The notes below the pieces were generated by a model. It ran no database searches and was not told where the DNA came from. It saw only the letters and a list, made by a program, of their open reading frames with translations. From positions 15,559,446 to 15,623,445 of the forward strand of contig CM043969.1 of assembly GCA_014529385.2 (NCBI GenBank): DNA of 64,000 nt. Direction: 5' to 3'. This DNA comes from Adiantum capillus-veneris. Taxonomy: Eukaryota > Streptophyta > Polypodiopsida > Polypodiales > Pteridaceae. Within the stretch, counting starts at the first letter, position 1. Every line of letters begins with the position of its first letter. This document shows positions 42,530-53,391 of this stretch, piece by piece. The position numbers and the translations under genes were made by a program.

Positions 42530-45370
42530 ATGACAAGCCCAGAATTTGAAGCAATGATTCGAGAGTCTTGGAGAAATCAGAGGGTCCTTTTAAATGTATT
42601 TCCACATGATTATGTCAACTTTGAGGAACTTGGTCCTGATTGTGTGGGTGTGAGTATTGAAAGAGAAAATGCAAGCATTGATGATGTGGTTGAAGTGGGT
42701 AGCATCACTTTGCTAAAGTGGCCCATCAAGCAGACAACAATGTTGAATGGGAGCCCATTACAACGATTTAATCCTGTTGATGGCATGCATGCTACATATG
42801 AGGATGTATCCAACAATGACAATGTTGGAAAAAAACTTGATGGGAGTAATGTTGTCCAGTTGTCAAGGAAGAGACGATACACTTTCATGAACAGGACTCA
42901 AAAATCAAAAGCAGCACCAGCTTCGACTTTTTACCTTTCAAAAAAATCAATTCAAAGGGTATCATGCATTGATTGTTGTGCACAAAAATGTTACCAGTTT
43001 GCAGATCGTGATATGGTGACAAGGTTACGACAACAGTTTTGGGGAGAGTCTCAAAAATCACGCACTAATTATGTTTATGATGTTCTTTCTATATGTTATC
43101 AGAAAGATGAGAAGTCACGATACCAATTTAGGCTAAATGGCTCTATTGTTTGTTGTAGAGCATGGTATGAGCTACATGGAATACCAAAGACATCACTTTA
43201 TCGATACAAGGAGAACTTTGAAAATGGTGTGCGCCAATATGTACATGGGAACACATGTACATTGAGAAGGGGACTTCAACATACTAGTTTAGCAAGAGCA
43301 CTACTAAATGAGTTTGTGGAAAACAACTCTGAGAAGATGCCACATAGAAGTAGAACAGTGCTAGATGGCTCAAGAGAGACTCAATTGGTGATTCCATCAA
43401 CATACAAACAAGTGGATATTTTATGTGAAATCAACACGACACTTGACCAAATGGGCTATGAGAAGAAGCTATCCCAATCTTCTTTTGGTAGAATTTGGAA
43501 CAAAGAGTACCCACATGTCACTTTAACAAAGACGAGTGAGTTCTCTAAGTGCAATATTTGTAGCTCAATCAAGGCAAGGTTAGAAGCTAAACCTTCTCTT
43601 GAAGAGAGAGCTCTTCTCTTGAGGGAGAGAGAAGTTCACATGGCACAACAAAAGAGTTGCATAAGCCTATATTATGCATGGCGCACGTATTCAGAAACTC
43701 AACCACAAAAATATGTATGCATAATCCATGATAAGATGGATCAAAAGAAGACTGCCATTCCTAGATTACGCATTGTTCCCAAGGGTGTGGATTCAGGATA
43801 TAATCTGCAGGTGGCATTGATTGGCATGATCACTCATGGACATGGAGAAGGTCATTACGGACACTTTGTCTTGAATGGTTTGTGGCCAGCTGATCCAAAT
43901 CTTACAATTGGCTCAATTGCTAATTGTTTACATAACCTAGAGAGGATAGATAAGCATCCTCTTGGTGATCTAGTAACAAATGGACTTCCAAGGAGCAATA
44001 TTTCACTACTACATGCTTTGAACTCAAGGGATGCTTTGGACTACCATAACTTGAGTGATGGAAAAGAGCCCATTGTGCAGTCGTCAGAAATTGCACAAGA
44101 GGAATTGGGGTCAACATTTCGCAGATTGCCAGAGAACTTGTTGCTACAATTGGATAATTGTGCAGGGGAAAACAAAAATCGATACTTATTTGCCTATTTG
44201 TCAATGCTTGTTGCAAGGGGTATTTTCAAAACCATCCAGCTGGGATTTTTAATGGTTGGGCATACACATGAGGACATAGACGCCATGTTTAGTAGGTTTT
44301 CAGAGAATCTGAGAGTTACACAAACCTATACTTTGCCACATTTGATGGATACATTACGAAATAGCTCATCTTCATCTCCAGCTCCATTTTTTCTCACAAA
44401 GATCCCCGATTTCAAGCAATATTGTGATGGCTATCTTTGTGATGGACAAGACATACTTGTTGGACATTCCAAACCGCTTCAGTTCAGGTTCTTTATGCAG
44501 GATGAGACACCAATGATGCAATATAAGGCACATGTAGGTGTATCAAGTTGGAGTGGAAGTATTCACCTTTGGAAAACAGACACAGAAGGCAAGCCAATGT
44601 TACCACATGGAGATCCACCTCTAGTACAAATGGAGGAGTATGTCAAGGCCCACGAAGAAGTCATTTTGGGGCTAAAGAACTATATAAAATTTTGGAAAAC
44701 TTTAGGGAATGGTTCAAGTATTCCGCGATATTATAGACCCGTGATAGATTATTGGAGTAAGGTAATTGAAGAGATTGGAAAAGCAATCATATCAGAGGGA
44801 GTCTTGTATGAAATGTTTTGGCCAAAAACTCAAGAATATTCTCACCTACAAAGCACTACAATGAATTTGCAACAAGGAGCAGAAAGATTCCTAGGCCTTG
44901 AAGAGTTGAACGATCATTTTTGTGGGCCTCAACGAGATAGGCCAAGGGAAGAGTTTGACCCTATGTCTGATGTGCACCAAGGTGACTTTCTTATGCTTGT
45001 TCCGAGTGACACAGAAATCTATCCAGTGTGGCTTGCAATGGCTTTATCTGACATTGATAATGAGCCTACATCAACAAACTATAGAAAACTCTTGATTCAA
45101 TATTGGGCACCTTGCGCGAGAAAAAGTGGGATGACAGGTACTCAAGCTTACAGCAATTGTTGGAAGGGTTATTGGGCTGTCAACTATAAGGACCCACAAG
45201 TGTGGGAAACTGTAGATGCAATTGTTTGGTCCTGGAGACCCAACAAAGAAGGACCATTTTCTAGAATAAAGATTCCAGAAAGGCATGCTCTAAAAGCCAA
45301 AGAAGGCCTCACTCGTGCACATCAACCACACTTGGATCAAAGTTCAGATATGGTATCAAATGTGGAGTAG
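42530..45370 (+). CDS. Intact 946-residue transposase-like protein (DUF7869-like)
   Basis: One uninterrupted frame from ATG. N-terminus acidic. A Cys cluster at C146, C149, C150 and C154 and a CNIC pair at C341/C344 suggest zinc binding. The central region (about 395-600) has three acidic blocks spaced like an RNase H-fold DDE nuclease: IIHDKMDQ (D401, D404), LLQLDNCAGENKN (D542, E547) and VGHTHEDIDAMFSRF (E581, D582, D584). That pattern is what I know as the DUF7869 family, found in mosses, lycophytes and some animals. The C-terminal part has many Trp/Tyr, for example YWAVNYKDPQVWETVDAIVWSW. It is the only long gene without decay here. It could be an active or domesticated transposase; the nuclease role is inference. 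Confidence 0.75.
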   Translation: MTSPEFEAMIRESWRNQRVLLNVFPHDYVNFEELGPDCVGVSIERENASIDDVVEVGSITLLKWPIKQTTMLNGSPLQRFNPVDGMHATYEDVSNNDNVGKKLDGSNVVQLSRKRRYTFMNRTQKSKAAPASTFYLSKKSIQRVSCIDCCAQKCYQFADRDMVTRLRQQFWGESQKSRTNYVYDVLSICYQKDEKSRYQFRLNGSIVCCRAWYELHGIPKTSLYRYKENFENGVRQYVHGNTCTLRRGLQHTSLARALLNEFVENNSEKMPHRSRTVLDGSRETQLVIPSTYKQVDILCEINTTLDQMGYEKKLSQSSFGRIWNKEYPHVTLTKTSEFSKCNICSSIKARLEAKPSLEERALLLREREVHMAQQKSCISLYYAWRTYSETQPQKYVCIIHDKMDQKKTAIPRLRIVPKGVDSGYNLQVALIGMITHGHGEGHYGHFVLNGLWPADPNLTIGSIANCLHNLERIDKHPLGDLVTNGLPRSNISLLHALNSRDALDYHNLSDGKEPIVQSSEIAQEELGSTFRRLPENLLLQLDNCAGENKNRYLFAYLSMLVARGIFKTIQLGFLMVGHTHEDIDAMFSRFSENLRVTQTYTLPHLMDTLRNSSSSSPAPFFLTKIPDFKQYCDGYLCDGQDILVGHSKPLQFRFFMQDETPMMQYKAHVGVSSWSGSIHLWKTDTEGKPMLPHGDPPLVQMEEYVKAHEEVILGLKNYIKFWKTLGNGSSIPRYYRPVIDYWSKVIEEIGKAIISEGVLYEMFWPKTQEYSHLQSTTMNLQQGAERFLGLEELNDHFCGPQRDRPREEFDPMSDVHQGDFLMLVPSDTEIYPVWLAMALSDIDNEPTSTNYRKLLIQYWAPCARKSGMTGTQAYSNCWKGYWAVNYKDPQVWETVDAIVWSWRPNKEGPFSRIKIPERHALKAKEGLTRAHQPHLDQSSDMVSNVE

Positions 45371-45656
45371 AATTATGTGGAGCTTCTATTGTGACTATAC
45401 TAGTCAGTTTGTAAACAAAATCTTTTTTGTATCTTCCTTTGTTTTATGTAATTTATAGTTATTATTCAAATCCATGTGTTGTACATCCTCTTGACTTTTG
45501 GTGTTTATCAACACCACAATCCTATGAGATTTTCACTTTATTTACTAACCACACACCTCAATTTTTTCCACTTTAAGTGGAAAATTCCCAAATTACATGA
45601 ATTTAGTCGATTTTGAGATTCCCATAATGTGAGATTTTTACCAAAATACCTAATAT
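45371..45656. other. Downstream flank of the transposase-like gene
   Basis: AT-rich, probably 3' untranslated; no clear AATAAA. Contains the small palindrome CCACTTTAAGTGG at about 45577. Ends where the element 3 LTR similarity begins. Confidence 0.45.
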
Positions 45657-47050
45657 GGTCTTTTTTTCATATAGCAATCATTATGGATGACACTAAATCC
45701 TATGAGAACCGGCTCTAAAGATAATTACTCGGCTTACATGATTAAGAATAATAGGATTTCACTAATGGAATTACCAGAGAGATGAATTAAGTATGATTAA
45801 TCTCTTTCCTAGCAAATAGACGGTGCAGATTCACCTTATGTATAGGTGTAAGAAAAGTCAACTCTTAGAGACTTAACAACGGATTAATTTTCCCTTAATT
45901 ACATTTTAATGCATAAGAGAAATCAATTTAATTTAGCTACAATATTGATGAGTGACAGAAAGAGTGATTCTCATCAATCTACACAATTACCGGCTTACCG
46001 ATTAATTACTATGCTACCTAGAGAGAGAAAATTCTAATAATCATGCACTTTTAAGAGTGATGAATGGCTGGTAATTCAGCTATGGGATGATGATTACATA
46101 ATAGAATATGGTTAAGGAGAAATTAGAGAGTAATTATAAAGAATTACGACTAGGAATAAGCATAATAGACGAGGAATTTAGATGGTAATAAAAAGGATTT
46201 TCAGAAAGCATTAATTAAACCGTGGTTACCGTGATTAAGGGCTGATAAACTTCTTGATTCTCTGATCTAATGGAGCTTCTTGAGGCAAGAATTTGGCAGC
46301 ACCTCCCTTCCTTGCTTCTCCTTCAACAGGTGTGTGTACCGGCATCACCTTCCCAGGGTGTGTGTGTGTGTGTGTGTGTGTGTGCACTGGCCTTTAAATA
46401 GGCTCCTACAGGCTGAAAATCGACCTGGGTTGCTAAATGCATCTGGGAGCTTCTCCAATTAAGCATGGCAAGTCTAGTTCCCTACTCACCAAGTGTCAGG
46501 TTGGCTAGGTTAACTGACTCTCACACCTAGTAGCAGGCTTAGAAACTCTCCCAAGACTCCCACAAGGCAAGAGGGCGCCCCCTAGCTGCTAAAGCTGGTC
46601 TGAAGTGGCCTGGAACCTGTTCCCACACAGTCCCGGGCCCCCGGTGCCTCCCCGGATAATTTTATGAAAAAGTGGTTTTAAGCTAAAACGGGTCATACGA
46701 GTCGGAATTTGATGCCGAAAATTGCTATAGCAAGCTCTAACTAAGGTGTACTGGATCGAGTACCTGCCATATTTAGCAGCCCTCGGGGTCCGAAAATGCA
46801 TTTTTTTCAAATTCGGGGTACGGGTGCAGTTTTTCGAGATGATCAAAACTGGACGGGTCGGGTGACCAAAAACTTTCTATTTTTGGAATTTTTCTCAAAA
46901 CTTATTTTAATTCACATTTCGAAGCTTTAAAACATTCTAAACATCATGGCACTGACAGAATTTGGAAAACTGCTAAAAATAGTATCTTATTCCATTATGT
47001 TCATTTCATGGTACAATGGTGGTCTTTTGATCGGGGTCAGAGACCTTACA
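45657..47050 (-). repeat. Element 3, 3' LTR (truncated)
   Basis: Direct repeat of 53500-54933, ending ACCTTACA. Relative to the other copy it has a 17-base insertion near 45692 (ACTAAATCCTATGAGAA) and lacks (TG)n expansion: the (TG)n tract is at 46357-46383. The junction at 45657 with non-LTR sequence is abrupt. Confidence 0.85.
46391..46400 (-). promoter_or_regulatory. LTR TATA box (left copy)
   Basis: Plus CCTTTAAATA, element strand TATTTAAAGG, conserved at 54273-54282 in the right LTR, just beside the (TG)n tract in both. Confidence 0.55.
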
Positions 47051-47062
47051 ACCTCCCCAACG
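47051..47062 (-). other. Element 3 polypurine tract
   Basis: The element strand reads GTTGGGGAGGT immediately before the LTR start TGTAAGG. Confidence 0.75.
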
Positions 47063-47084
47063 TGAAAAATTTGAGATGTCCTCA

Positions 47085-47551
47085 TCTCAAGAATGTGTTT
47101 GGGTAATCCTTTATGATTGTTGGTTCGCCCTCCCAAGTTGCATCTTCTTCAGGGTAATCCTTCCACTTTACTAGATGCTTCGTGATAGTCCGTTGCGTAA
47201 CTTCCTTTCCCTTGTTTCAAGTACATAGTCAGGTTGGAGATCGAGAACTCCTTGTGCTGGCATGACTATCTGATCTGAGTCCAAGAATTGATCAGGGTTA
47301 GGAATATAGGGTTTGAGTAAGCTGATGTGGAACACATCATGAACCTTCAAGTTTGCAGGTAACTTCAGCTTGTAGGCTTGGTCACTCACAACCTTAACGA
47401 TCTCGAATGGTCCACAATACCTTGGGCTAAGCTTCTTATATCTGCCTAGTGATAAGTTTCTTTTATTTGGTCGGACTCGTAGAAAAACCTTATCTCCTTC
47501 TTTGAAAGTTCTTTCTGAACGGTTCTTATCTACATAGTGCTTCTGTCTATC
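47085..47551 (-). pseudogene. Element 3 integrase tail and chromodomain
   Basis: In frame after the TAG at 47552: KEGDKVFLRVRPNKRN, YCGPFEIVKVVSDQAYKLKLP and HDVFHISLLKPY (GPY/F module of integrase). After a frameshift near 47180 comes HLVKWKDYPEEDATWE, the chromodomain core that can read histone methylation and direct insertion to heterochromatin. Confidence 0.85.
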
Positions 47552-49216
47552 CTAAGCTGCCTGAATGTCCTGGCGAATAGTTCTAGTGTGAGCTTTCATA
47601 TCTTCTAACATCTTCCTAGATGCTTCTACCCTGATGGTTGGATCTGAGAAGTTCAGTGGTGCTAAACAGTCCTGTCCATAAAGAGCTTTGAAAGGTGACA
47701 TTCCAATGCTTCTGTGTTCGGAAGAGTTGTAAGCATACTCCACCAAAGGTAGATATTGTACCCACTTCTTTGGTTCTTGCGAACAATAGGCTCTTAGAAT
47801 ATCCTCGATGACTTGATTAACTCTTTCAGTTTGCCCATCTGTCTGCGGATGATATGCTGTACTGAAAGCTAATTGTGACCCAATAGATTGGAAAAGAGAA
47901 GTCCAAAATTTTGATGTAAACTTGGCATCTCTATCACTAACGATATGCTTGGGTAGACCATGTAGCCTAAAAATCTCCTTGATGAATACCCAGCTAACAT
48001 CTGAAGCAGTAAAGGTTGTCTTTACGGATATTAGATGAGCCACTTTTGTGAGCATATCAACAACCACGAAAACAGAATCATAACCTCCTGTAGAAGGTAA
48101 TCCCGTCACAAAATCCATGCTGATGCATTCCCATTTCATTTGGGGTATGTCAAGAGATTGAAGTTGCCCTGGTAACTTGATTCTTTCGGCCTTTATCCGC
48201 TGACAAGAAAGACATTGCCTCACATAGTGAAGTATGTCTCCTTTCATCCCAGACCAAAAATAACTCCTCCTGACAGCGTGAAGAGTCTTAGCATAGCCTG
48301 GATGTCCAGATGTAGGGCTATCGTGCGCTTCATACAAAATGGCCTTCTTTAAGGCTGGATCTTTGGGTACACAGAGTCTATGTCTGTAGTAAAGACATCC
48401 TCCCATAAGAGAGTAATATTTAGCTTCATGCATCTTATTCTGCTGGACTAGAGATACTATACGCTGGTATTTTGGATCTACTAAAGATGCTTCTTTGATT
48501 CTATCCCAGATAGGGTTATTTGAAATAGAGATAGCTCCGAGAAAGGATTTTCGGCTAAGACCATCTGCAACTGCATTTTCCTTTCCTGGTCTATACTTTA
48601 TGTCAAGGTCATATTCCTGTAATAGCTCTATCCATCGTCGTTGTCGCATATTCAGAATAGGTTGAGTAAAAATCCATTTTAAGCTCTTGTGGTCTGTAAC
48701 CAGCTGAAACTTGCGCCCAAGAAGATAATGTCTCCATAACTTCAGCGCATGAATAACTGCTAAAAGTTCCAAATCATGAGTAGGATAATTCTTCTCATGA
48801 TCTCTCAGCTTTCGCGAAGTATACGCCACTGGTCTTCCTTCTTGAGTAAGAAATCCGCCTAGAGAAAATTTGCTAGCGTCGGTTGCTACTTCAAATTCCT
48901 TACTGAAATCTGGAAGCTTTAAAATAGGAGCTGAGACCAAGAACTCTTTTAGTTTAGCAAAGCTAGACTCGTGCTCGGTCTTCCATTCGATCCTCATCCC
49001 TTTCTTTAGGAGTTCCGTCAAAGGTGCAGCAATACGTGCATAGTCCTTGACAAAAATCCTGTACCATCCCGTTATTCCAAGAAATCCTCTTACTTCGCTG
49101 ACGGTGGATGGTTGAGGCCAATCAACGATGTCCTTGACCTTGTCTGGGTCCACTGAAATTCCCTCAGCCGATATGACAATCCAAGATAGCTGACTTTTGG
49201 TGAGCAAAAAGTGCAC
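47552..49216 (-). pseudogene. Element 3 RNase H and integrase
   Basis: 554 residues open. RT thumb: [25 protein letters not shown]. RNase H: FEVATDASKFSLGGFLTQ, YPTHDLELLAVIHALKLWRHYL and FQLVTDHKSL. Integrase zinc site: HDSPTSGHPGYAKTLH to CLSCQRIK (HHCC). Catalytic core: MDFVTGLP (Asp), VSDRDAKFTSKFW (Asp), YHPQTDGQTERVNQ (Glu). All catalytic residues are present. The frame overlaps the upstream one by 127 bases in another phase (a frameshift) and ends at a TAG, after which the same frame continues. Confidence 0.92.
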
Positions 49217-50562
49217 TTGCTCTCTTTAGCATAAAGTTGGTGTTTTCGAAGAAGATCAAGTGCTTTGCGAACATGTTCTTCGTGGTCTGCCTCGTTCTTA
49301 GAGTAGATCAGAATGTCATCAAAGAAAACCAAGACAAAATCATCCAAGTAAGGTCTGAAAATATCCTGCATAAGTCGATTGAAGCTTGCAGGAGCATTTG
49401 TTAGACCAAAAGATATTACTGTGAACTCGTAGTGCCCATACCTAGTATTGAAAGCCGTCTTTGGAATATCCGATTCCTTGATCCTGATTTGGTAATATCC
49501 TAACCTTAGATCTATCTTTGTAAATATTTTGGCGCCGTGGAGTCTGTCCAAAAGTTTGTCAATCCTTGGAATTGGATACTTGTTCTTGACAGTTACCTGG
49601 TTCAGTCCACGATAGTCTATGCATAGCCTTAAGGTCCCATCCTTCTTTTTCTGAAAAAGAACTAGAGCACCCCAAGGAGAAGTACTGGGTCGAATGAATC
49701 CTTGCTCAATGAGTTGTCTAAGTTGTTCCTTGAGTTTGATGGCCTCTGGAAGTTGCATCTTATAAGGTCTTTTTGAGTTGGGTTCACATCCAGGGATAGT
49801 CTCAATCTCATGATCTACCTCTCTATGTGGCGGAAGATTCGTAAGGTCTTCTGGGAATACATCATCATACTCCCTCAACCAATTTGGTCGAAGTGAGGTA
49901 TCTGCTTGGTCTACTTTGTTGAGCTTTACCGCATAAATTTGTTGTCCCTTTCTTAATCCCTTCAAAAGTCTGTTGGCCTTAACTAGAGTAGCCCTAGGTC
50001 TCCCATTTTCCCCCTGGATTAAGGCTTCATTACCCAAGTTATCTGTAAAGGTAAAGTTTCCTTGTGCACAATGTATGTGGGCCCTATTTTTCTTTAGCCA
50101 GTCCATCCCTAGTATCCCATCAAAGAATCCTAAGGGTAGGGTTCGAAATTGGGCATAAGTTGTGTATCCCCCTAAATCAAAGTCAATTTTTCCTACAGAA
50201 TGTTGAGATACTACTTCCATGCTGTTTGCTAACTCTACAACTAGCTTTCTTGTTGGATACTTATCTAGCCTTAACTTCCTCATGCATCTGGGTGAAAGAA
50301 ATGAAAAAGTACTACCACCATCTATAAGGAACTTAACTTGTTCACCTCTCAAAGATCCTGGCGTATGAATGACTGCGTATTGCTTGCAACCATTGGGATT
50401 GTCAATTGCAGCATGTAGGGTTGCTCTCTCCACTGCTTCGTCACCCACATTTGGTTGTACCACTGCGGCATTTACTCTGGCGGTAGCTCCATGCCCTCGC
50501 CCTCTGTTTATCCTTCCTCGTCCTCCTCTTCCATTAGCTTGGCCACGCCCACGGATATTCAA
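49090..50562 (-). pseudogene. Element 3 protease and reverse transcriptase
   Basis: 490 residues. An Arg/Gly-rich start ([14 protein letters not shown]) after the zinc knuckle, then protease [13 protein letters not shown] (catalytic D-G-G) and [10 protein letters not shown]. Reverse transcriptase: [51 protein letters not shown] and catalytic [25 protein letters not shown] follows. The tail after that (YRLREFQW...) is out of frame relative to RNase H. Confidence 0.9.
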
Positions 50563-51332
50563 GGATATGGCATTGGCGTTGGTTGCCTGAATGTTCCTGG
50601 GGCAATTGGATCTGTAATGTCCATGCTTGCCGCAACCATAGCATCGAACATCAGGGAACTCTATGGTGTGGTGGGAGCCACAATAGGGCGCTGGTCATAT
50701 GATTGGTTGACTGGTATGTTATTCCAAGAAGTTGTCCTTGCCCTTTTTGCCCAATAATTCCTCCTGTTCTGATTAACCTTTTGTACTTCAAGAGCTAGAG
50801 GTTTGGCCCTCAACAAGGCATCCTATAGTGTTGTCGGTCTGAGAGCTTCCAACCGAGTATTCAAAGGATTGATTAGTCCTTGGCAGAATCTCGCCACCTG
50901 TTGTTCCAAGGTCATCTTAGGAGCATATCTCCGAACAGTGACAAACTTTGCATAATATTCTTTGACAGATGAAGTCAGCTGCCGAAGTGAAAAGAATTCA
51001 TTCATTTTCAAGGTTCTATAGGCAGGTGGTAAATAACGCCCCATTATCGCAGCTTTGATGTCTTCCCAGGATTGGGAAGATACCTTGATATCCAAATCCC
51101 TGCAATGTTGCTTCCACCATATCTTGGCATCACCAGTCAAGTGGAACATCGCAAGCATGGTCTGATTTACGGGTTGGGTTCCTGCAGCTTCAAAGTAGTC
51201 ATCCATGGCTTCCATCCACACTTCCCCATCTCTCTCCACATTTGCCCCCTCGCCCTTAAAGATCAGAGGTTGGGCTTGCTTAAGGAGGAGCTTCTTCTCT
51301 TGCGATGCCGAGTACAGAGCAACAGGCGGTGC
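50563..51332 (-). pseudogene. Element 3 Gag
   Basis: The frame opens directly after a TAG at 51333-51335 with APPVALYSASQEKK, then QPLIFKGEGANVERDGEVWMEAMDDYFEAAG, a gag-like core through WWKQHC, YLPPAYRTLKMNEFF and VARFCQGL. A TAG at 50823-50825 and a frameshift near 50665 break it before the knuckle [14 protein letters not shown] (about 50600-50645), which is in the same frame as the protease. There is no early in-frame ATG; the first codons lie just after CCATGTAG, a plausible 3' splice site (see the exon at 53251). Confidence 0.8.
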
Positions 51333-51450
51333 CTACATGGATTATACGAATTCTTGATACCATTACTTGGATTTCAAAATAGACACGAGAATTTAATAAA
51401 ATTCAAAATTCCACTTTATCAAGAAACAGAGATTCAGAGACAAAAAGCAC

Positions 51451-51456
51451 TTTATT
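51451..51456 (-). terminator. Possible polyadenylation signal
   Basis: AATAAA on the element strand, 120 bases after the stop of the extra ORF and 118 bases before the gag frame opens. Confidence 0.35.
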
Positions 51457-51575
51457 GATGAAAATTTATTACAATTGAAACCCCTCAAGGTTTAGGATAA
51501 CTGATGTTCAACTTATTACATGGCTTTTTGGATTGCGTATAAAATACACCTAGGAGATGGTATTCACATGATGCA

Positions 51576-52052
51576 CTACTTGTTTGTGAAATAGTTTCTA
51601 TACTCATCCTTGAGTGGATAATAAACTAAGATATCAAGCCGGAATTCCTCTTTTGGTACTCCAAAAGTTTTCACTCTGTTTGCTGGGATCACATTGGTGA
51701 CCTTCTCCAAGAGCCAGTCATTGAGGGTTTGATTGGTGTCGTCTGAGACAGTTTGGTCCAATCGTGTAGGCACCAAGTAGAATATCTCTACTACCCTCAA
51801 CTCTTCTCCCCAACGTATCTTCTTCAAATCAGTAGCCAGGCATCCTAGCTTCCGAGCGTTGATGTAGTAAACCCCTCCTGGAAATGTCCAATCAAGTTCC
51901 CATCCTCTATCAATGCGAGTGGAGTGTGGCATATGAGCCTTCATCAGTATCTCCATGACATCTCCCCTGAACTGGTTAACTCGGGATCTACAAGCTTGCT
52001 CATAAATAAGCTCAAACACTTGGAACTTCCGATATTCTAGCACGGGGTCTTC
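51576..52052 (-). CDS. Element 3 extra ORF upstream of gag (second exon)
   Basis: 158 codons, EDPVLEYRKFQVFELIYEQ to YRNYFTNK, then TAG. Unknown family; mixed alpha/beta composition, with IDRGWELDWTFPGG and EFRLDILVYYPL. It has no ATG at its start; instead the element strand shows a pyrimidine-containing TTGGTGTTGCAG at 52053, a good 3' splice site. Joining to the exon at 53251-53391 is in phase and gives 205 residues. It lies between primer site and gag, where plant elements sometimes carry an extra gene. Confidence 0.5.
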   Translation of the reverse strand, partial: EDPVLEYRKFQVFELIYEQACRSRVNQFRGDVMEILMKAHMPHSTRIDRGWELDWTFPGGVYYINARKLGCLATDLKKIRWGEELRVVEIFYLVPTRLDQTVSDDTNQTLNDWLLEKVTNVIPANRVKTFGVPKEEFRLDILVYYPLKDEYRNYFTNK

Positions 52053-52152
52053 CTGCAACACCAATGCAAGAAATTCAGATTAGCTACCTATATATTTTCA
52101 GTTCATTTTTAAATATACAAACAGTACGACTTTATTTCCCAGCATAACCTAG

Positions 52153-52164
52153 GCTCTGATACCA
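52153..52164 (-). other. Element 3 primer binding site
   Basis: The element strand reads TGGTATCAGAGC, matching initiator-Met tRNA, two bases inside the LTR (which ends CTCACA). Confidence 0.9.
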
Positions 52165-52841
52165 GGTGTGAGGTCCCCACCCTGCCGTATCAACCAACGG
52201 ATTTGATGGTAAACCTGATGGCCACTAGATCTATTGCGGAAGCAAACAAAATGGTCCAGGGTTCGACTAGTGGACGATCTCTCATCACAAAGTGAGTCGA
52301 GTTCGAGCCTACTAGCAAGGAGATCTAGCTCCACCTCGCAGGGGAAGGTTACTTAAACTATCTAGCACTCCTAAGACCCACCTTCCAAGAGGAGAGAAAC
52401 CCCGAGTGCTTTTTTCCCCATGTTTCAGAGGCACGTACTCTTGAGATTTCACCGCTCTAGGGGCAATGAGTATTACTAATATCGAAGTAAGCACTATGGG
52501 GATCGAGAGTTCCCGACCAATCGGGACCACCCATCTCGTAGGCATTGGCAACCCGAGCCAAGCCCCCACTTTCCACCCCCACACTCACACTTCCTTGTGT
52601 GACCTAATTACTACCACAAAGGTTGTTCAACATAAACATTCCTTGTTTTAATTCCGAAGCACATTGTTCGTTAAGACAGCCCTTCAACAAGTATTGCAAA
52701 CAACACCAAGACAGTATTCTAGTAAAAATTCTACTCAAACTTATTCATTAAAATTCCAATGTTCTGGAGGTACAACATCCCCCCTCCAGTGAGAGTTCAC
52801 TCCTCCCGTTGTCCCCTAGATGCCTATACAACTAGGTATGT

Positions 52842-52955
52842 CCACCGCATAGAAAGCAGATCATGGACACTCCCACCGCATAGAAAGCAAGACGTGGGTT
52901 CCCACCGCATAGAAAGCAAGTCGTGGGTATCCACCGCATAAAAAGAAAGTCGTGG
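52842..52955. repeat. About 30-bp minisatellite in LTR
   Basis: Four units begin CCACCGCATA at 52842, 52873, 52902 and 52931, with AGAAAGCAAG and TCGTGG inside. Confidence 0.9.
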
Positions 52956-53250
52956 AATCAAGAGCCCTTAACGAGGAACTCTGCCCCCTGTGATCAGTAG
53001 GGGAGTCAGGACTGATTCAACATTGGAAGTAGAATGAACATGTCGAGCTAAATTTTCCCTAGCAGACATTCTTTCCTCTTGCAAATAGCATACCCATCAA
53101 TCATTTCCTTCCTACTTTTAGAACTTAATGTACAACGAATTCAATGTCGAGGTTTCTGTCGGATTTCTCCAACATGTTTGGGGGTATGTTCATTCCTAAC
53201 TAAACGTGTGCAATGTTAATTCAAACGACTTAAACAAAATTATGAACTAC

Positions 53251-53391
53251 CTCTTCCATTTCTTCATCAATGGCCCGTGAGATGGCCGGTATTTGTTCCT
53301 CCATGGGAGCTTTTCCCTTTCCATTGACATTGCTCGTTCCTGCCTCGCGGTCGTGGGCACCACCGAAGCGAGTTCTCTTAACCTGAGCCAT
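53251..53391 (-). CDS. Element 3 LTR-encoded first exon
   Basis: ATG at 53391 opens 47 codons, MAQVKRTRFGGAHDREAG to ISRAIDEEMEE, with a basic start and an acidic end; such an opening is common for plant retroelement proteins. It stops being open shortly after a GAG|GTAGTT donor at 53250. Phase is 0, and both the extra ORF acceptor (52053) and the gag acceptor (51333) are phase 0. The exon lies about 880 bases downstream of the LTR TATA box. The intron would contain the LTR end and the primer site. Not present in the truncated left LTR. Confidence 0.5.

Noticed and set aside
42300-45660. Terminal inverted repeats for the transposase-like gene
   Set aside because: I compared the two flanks by eye and found only AT-rich chance matches and a local palindrome; no pair with a matching target duplication.
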